Assembly (NCBI GenBank): GCA_016936695.1
Contig: JAFGXK010000047.1
Span: 1 to 10,344, forward strand
Length of the DNA stretch: 10,344 nt
From: Bacteroidales bacterium
GTDB lineage: Bacteria; Bacteroidota; Bacteroidia; Bacteroidales; VadinHA17
Direction of reading: 5' to 3'
Part shown: in pieces, positions 7,306 to 10,344 of the stretch
Numbering within the stretch: position 1 is the stretch's first letter
How the letters are laid out: each line of letters starts with the position of its first letter
Notes under the pieces: model-generated
Told to the model about the DNA's origin: nothing
The model's input: the letters and a program-made list of their open reading frames with translations, nothing else
Database searches by the model: none
Position numbers and translations under genes: made by a program

Positions 7306-8304
7306 ATGCAAAGGATTCTGATTACTATTTTGATGGCTCTGGGCTTTGCATCAATCTTTGCTCAGAGCCGGAAGCCGGAAATAAAGGAAAATATTCCTCT
7401 GGATTCAATCCGCCTGAGCGATCCCTGTATCCTGGCCGATAAAAGTACCGATACCTATTATATGACAGGAACGGGCGGACTGCTATGGAAAAGTAAAGAC
7501 CTCAGCAGATGGACCGGGCCATACGTTGTAACACAGACTGATCCTGAATCTTGGATGGGTCCGCAACCCATGATCTGGGCCGCCGAATTGCATCAGTACA
7601 GGGGAAAGTACTACTACTTTGCCACTTTCACCAACAGAAATGTGAATATTGATACGGTCAGGGGAAATGTCATTAACCGGCGAGCCAGCCATGTACTGGT
7701 TGGTGAGCAGCCCGACGGACCTTATGTTCCGATGGAAGACGATGTTTACCTGCCTGCTGACAAACCCACTCTGGATGGTACGTTCTGGGTTGACAGGGAT
7801 GGGAAACCCTACATGATATATTGCTATGAATGGCTGCAAAACTGGAACGGAACCATAGAAAAAATTGAACTGAAACCTGACCTGTCCGGATCAATCGGAG
7901 AAGGAAAAGTGTTGTTTCGTGCCTTCGATTCGCCATGGAGCAGGGAACGGGATGAAAATGGAAACATCATCCCCAATAAAGTAACCGATGGTCCTTATCT
8001 CTTCCTTACTCAGCCAGGCAAGCTGGGAATGATCTGGACAAGCTGGGTTTTCAGTGATTATGTTCAGGGGGTGGCTTACTCTGAAAGCGGCACCCTTGAC
8101 GGACCCTGGGTGCAGGAAGCGGAACCGGTCACTCCGCCTAACTTCGGGCATGGTATGTTATTCCGGACGTTTGAGGGGAAACTGCTTATGTCGGTCCATA
8201 GTCATAAAAGCGTAAATGGACGAACTGTAAGGATTCCGCATCTCTTTGTAGTGGATGATTCGGGTGATAAGCTGGTTGTTGAAGATCAGTATCGCCCTTT
8301 ATGA
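7306..8304 (+). CDS. Exported GH43-type five-bladed beta-propeller hydrolase
   Basis: The protein has 332 residues, typical of a single-domain GH43. A signal peptide (MQRILITILMALGFASIFAQ) precedes the propeller. Visible catalytic positions: base Asp39 in IRLSDPCIL, pKa-modulating Asp157 in PTLDGTFWVD, and the position of the general acid in VTDGPYLF, which is Asp228 where most GH43 enzymes have Glu. FGHGMLF (His282) matches the conserved histidine near the central ion. GH43 enzymes invert configuration and remove arabinofuranose, xylose or galactose residues; the specificity here cannot be called. It lies 74 bp after GH2 on the same strand with no promoter or strong terminator between them (only a 5-bp GCCTG/CAGGC hairpin, 7240-7262), so an operon is likely. 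No strong Shine-Dalgarno site adjoins the ATG. Alternative: an inactive or differently acting GH43-like protein if the Asp does not serve as acid. Confidence 0.85.
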   Translation: MQRILITILMALGFASIFAQSRKPEIKENIPLDSIRLSDPCILADKSTDTYYMTGTGGLLWKSKDLSRWTGPYVVTQTDPESWMGPQPMIWAAELHQYRGKYYYFATFTNRNVNIDTVRGNVINRRASHVLVGEQPDGPYVPMEDDVYLPADKPTLDGTFWVDRDGKPYMIYCYEWLQNWNGTIEKIELKPDLSGSIGEGKVLFRAFDSPWSRERDENGNIIPNKVTDGPYLFLTQPGKLGMIWTSWVFSDYVQGVAYSESGTLDGPWVQEAEPVTPPNFGHGMLFRTFEGKLLMSVHSHKSVNGRTVRIPHLFVVDDSGDKLVVEDQYRPL

Positions 8305-8407
8305 TAATCTGTGTAAGCGGGTCACAGGAAAAACTTACCGCCTTTCAAATACTGCACAGCTGCAATAACCCGGAACAAGAAGGATGCGGAGAAATATACC
8401 GGTACAT

Positions 8408-10344
8408 TCAGCAGTAAACAGTATAGCTCTCTCCTGTACCTATCCGCACTGGCTTCCTGAAAGTCTCAGAACCTGAATCCGTGATTGTTACCTTGTTCAA
8501 CTCAATGGAACCGTTAAGGACATCCAAAACGACCGTTACCCCTTTCTGGCCTTTCGATATTCTGGCAGTTCCGTATGAAAAACCATTCGACCAGAAATAC
8601 TTCCCTTCACGGTTAGTAAACCGGAGCTCCTTTGTCACCCCGGAGTAGTTGAAACCGCTGAGAGCAAGCACGGCAGACCAGCTGGCCATGGCACGGCCAT
8701 AGTGATGTCCGCATTCGGCTTCATTGAATGGATTTCGCTTCCTTCCGTCATAACGGTTTCGTATATTGGAAATGCATTTAAGTCCGTCGTCTGTCTGACC
8801 CTCGTAAAGCATACCTATTGCAGCTGTGTATTCAAATCCTGTCATCACCTCGGTAAAGTACGGAAAAGGATTTACCGGACGTGAGCCGGGGTAAGATGCC
8901 ATCAGCAATGCTGCTTCGTTGCCGAGAGCATAACTCCTGAAACAGTTAAAGTGGTCGGTAAGGTCGCTCTTGTAGTTATACTTCATTATGCTCTTAAGGG
9001 TTTTTGAAACGTTTTCCTTCTTTACAAGATAACCCAGGCCGCAAACATGCGCCAGGTACTGGCCCACCAGCTGATCGACCAGACAACCTTCACCCAGCTG
9101 GTAATCCGGATTTCCGTAGTCAGTTGAGCCCATTCCCACAAGCTGTTCCACTGGGATCTTTTCCTTTTTGGGAACAATAATCCTGTGTATATAGTATTCT
9201 CCGTTGAACAGATTCTCGTCTATCCATTTACTACCGTTTGCAAAGAGTTTCCTGCATCGGGCTGCCATTTCCGGATCCTTTGTATGTTCGGCCATTTTTT
9301 CCATTGCTTTAAGGGCAGCCAGGTACCAGATCGTCATCTGGGGATTAGGGCCATAGTATTCCACATCCATGGTGTTATGCTGGACTCCTTCCATCACCCC
9401 GTCCTGATCACCGTCCCAGCCACCCTCAATCCAGGCATAACTCAGCGCACTCTTTGCCTTTGCGTAGAGTTCTTTGAGAAATTCATCATCTCCTGACAGC
9501 TGCCATTCCCTGTAAAGTTTTACAATGCATCCCATCTGGCCATCGGCAGCTACTTTTGAGAAAGAGGAGGCCTTTTCGAGGGGAAGCTGAATCCGGAAAC
9601 TCATAATTCCCCCCGGAGTTGTTGCCGGTCCGAATTCCAGCTTTCGCATTCTGAGAGCAAGATCACCGAAAAGAAATGCGGTGGCTGTTTCATAGTTCCA
9701 GACATGGGTGCATGATCCGAAACAGCAGCCGCTCCTGTCATTGCAACCTTCCCAAGCATAGAAATTTCCGTCACTGAGCCTGAAGCAGGTCTGGCTCCTT
9801 AAGGTGCTAAGGTTAAAAAGGGCGGCCTCCTTTACAACTTCAGGCAGATCAGAGGAACAGAACGAGCCGACGAATTCAATGGTTCTTCTTTCAAGTTCTG
9901 CAAGAACCTTGATTGTTCTGGTAATAACATCCCAGGCTCCCGCGTAAACAGTTGTGTAATGGTTCCTGAGTACCTCGGCCGACCATGCCTTCCTGTTGGG
10001 AAAGTACCATGCAAAAAGGAATCTGACAGATAAGGATTCTCCGGGCAAAAGTTTATTGCTGAGGGCCAGAGAGGCCATTGGTTTTGGCGACTGTTGATCG
10101 GTCCTGTTGTCAAGCATCCCGTCATCAGAGAGATCGTCCCAGAAGTCAAGGATTGACGTGCCCCATCTCTCAGGTAACCAGGCAGTTCTGTAAGACACTT
10201 CCCCTGGTGAAATGCATGCAAGTGCCATCTCACCCCATTGTTCCGATACTTTGTCAACCCCTTCCGAGGTAAAGTGTATTCCGCTTATATTATTTTCTTC
10301 TATAAACCGGTTTTTATTGGCGACAGCCTTTCCGCCTGAACCAT
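8408..10344 (-). CDS. GH116-family (glucosylceramidase-like, DUF608) hydrolase, N-terminus beyond the window
   Basis: The frame is open to the right edge, so the ATG at 10228 is internal; 38 further residues (reading GIHFTSEGVDKVSEQWGEM near their end) precede it, and the true start is outside. Counting from Met at 10228 as 1: the end of the N-terminal beta domain (about 1-95, with AWYFPNR), then the (alpha/alpha)6 barrel (about 120-540) and a short beta-rich tail. CLVDQLVGQY (Asp385, codon 9074-9076) matches the SDQxxGQW signature holding the GH116 acid/base. GSCTHVWNYETA and DGDQDGVMEG are also family-like. The nucleophile Glu cannot be placed with confidence, so this is a divergent branch rather than a close GBA2 relative. 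GH116 enzymes retain configuration and remove beta-glucose or beta-xylose from glycolipids or oligosaccharides. Location is unknown because the N-terminus is missing. It converges on GH43 with a 103-bp gap. Confidence 0.85.
   Translation of the reverse strand, partial: GSGGKAVANKNRFIEENNISGIHFTSEGVDKVSEQWGEMALACISPGEVSYRTAWLPERWGTSILDFWDDLSDDGMLDNRTDQQSPKPMASLALSNKLLPGESLSVRFLFAWYFPNRKAWSAEVLRNHYTTVYAGAWDVITRTIKVLAELERRTIEFVGSFCSSDLPEVVKEAALFNLSTLRSQTCFRLSDGNFYAWEGCNDRSGCCFGSCTHVWNYETATAFLFGDLALRMRKLEFGPATTPGGIMSFRIQLPLEKASSFSKVAADGQMGCIVKLYREWQLSGDDEFLKELYAKAKSALSYAWIEGGWDGDQDGVMEGVQHNTMDVEYYGPNPQMTIWYLAALKAMEKMAEHTKDPEMAARCRKLFANGSKWIDENLFNGEYYIHRIIVPKKEKIPVEQLVGMGSTDYGNPDYQLGEGCLVDQLVGQYLAHVCGLGYLVKKENVSKTLKSIMKYNYKSDLTDHFNCFRSYALGNEAALLMASYPGSRPVNPFPYFTEVMTGFEYTAAIGMLYEGQTDDGLKCISNIRNRYDGRKRNPFNEAECGHHYGRAMASWSAVLALSGFNYSGVTKELRFTNREGKYFWSNGFSYGTARISKGQKGVTVVLDVLNGSIELNKVTITDSGSETFRKPVRIGTGESYTVYC

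Noticed and set aside
8315..8344. Bidirectional terminator between the convergent GH43 and GH116 genes
   Set aside because: AAGCGG and CCGCCTT pair only with a bulge across a 17-nt loop and no T run follows on the plus strand; too weak to call.
10226..10228. ATG at 10228 as the start of the GH116 gene
   Set aside because: The frame continues open through the right edge with plausible N-terminal-domain sequence, and a 606-residue protein would be short for the family.
1..10344. CRISPR arrays, tRNA or rRNA genes, insertion sequences, phage attachment sites
   Set aside because: No regularly spaced repeats, cloverleaf-like segments, transposase motifs or flanking terminal repeats were seen by reading both strands.

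Overview
The window is most likely from a member of the Bacteroidota, probably an uncultured environmental or gut relative of the Bacteroidales. The evidence is a dense set of Sec-exported glycoside hydrolases of types that abound in that phylum, weak or absent Shine-Dalgarno sequences before the large genes, and intergenic matches to the phylum's TAnnTTTG -10 box. It reads as the interior of a glycan-degradation gene cluster. No SusC/SusD pair, sensor-regulator or sigma/anti-sigma gene lies inside the window, so assignment to a particular polysaccharide utilisation locus is inference.

Layout, left to right. The 3' two-thirds of a GH3 gene (+) enters from the left edge and ends at 1390. Next, on the minus strand, comes a broken hipBA-type toxin-antitoxin module: an intact 98-residue HipB-like antitoxin gene (1625-1921) with a long inverted-repeat operator, followed one base downstream by the first ~70 codons of a HipA kinase gene, interrupted by stop codons and then lost. 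After about 295 bp without a convincing gene comes a complete GH3 gene (-, 2217-4499). It is divergent, across a 281-bp control region, from a GH2 gene (+, 4781-7231), which is followed in the same direction by a GH43-type gene (7306-8304). A GH116-family gene (-, 8408 to beyond the right edge) converges on this pair.

How the genes may work together. GH2, GH43 and the complete GH3 carry N-terminal signal peptides and should act in the periplasm or outside the cell. GH2, GH3 and GH116 enzymes usually remove beta-linked residues such as beta-galactose or beta-glucose. GH43 enzymes usually remove arabinofuranose, xylose or galactose decorations. Together they suggest stepwise trimming of a branched plant or microbial heteroglycan or glycoconjugate. 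The exact substrate cannot be read from the sequence.

Most worth a second look: the decayed hipA beside an apparently intact, self-regulated hipB; the unusual operator around the hipB promoter; and three enzymes that depart from textbook catalytic motifs (the GH3 fragment, the GH43 protein and the divergent GH116 with a cysteine cluster). I did not find an evidently new multi-gene system.
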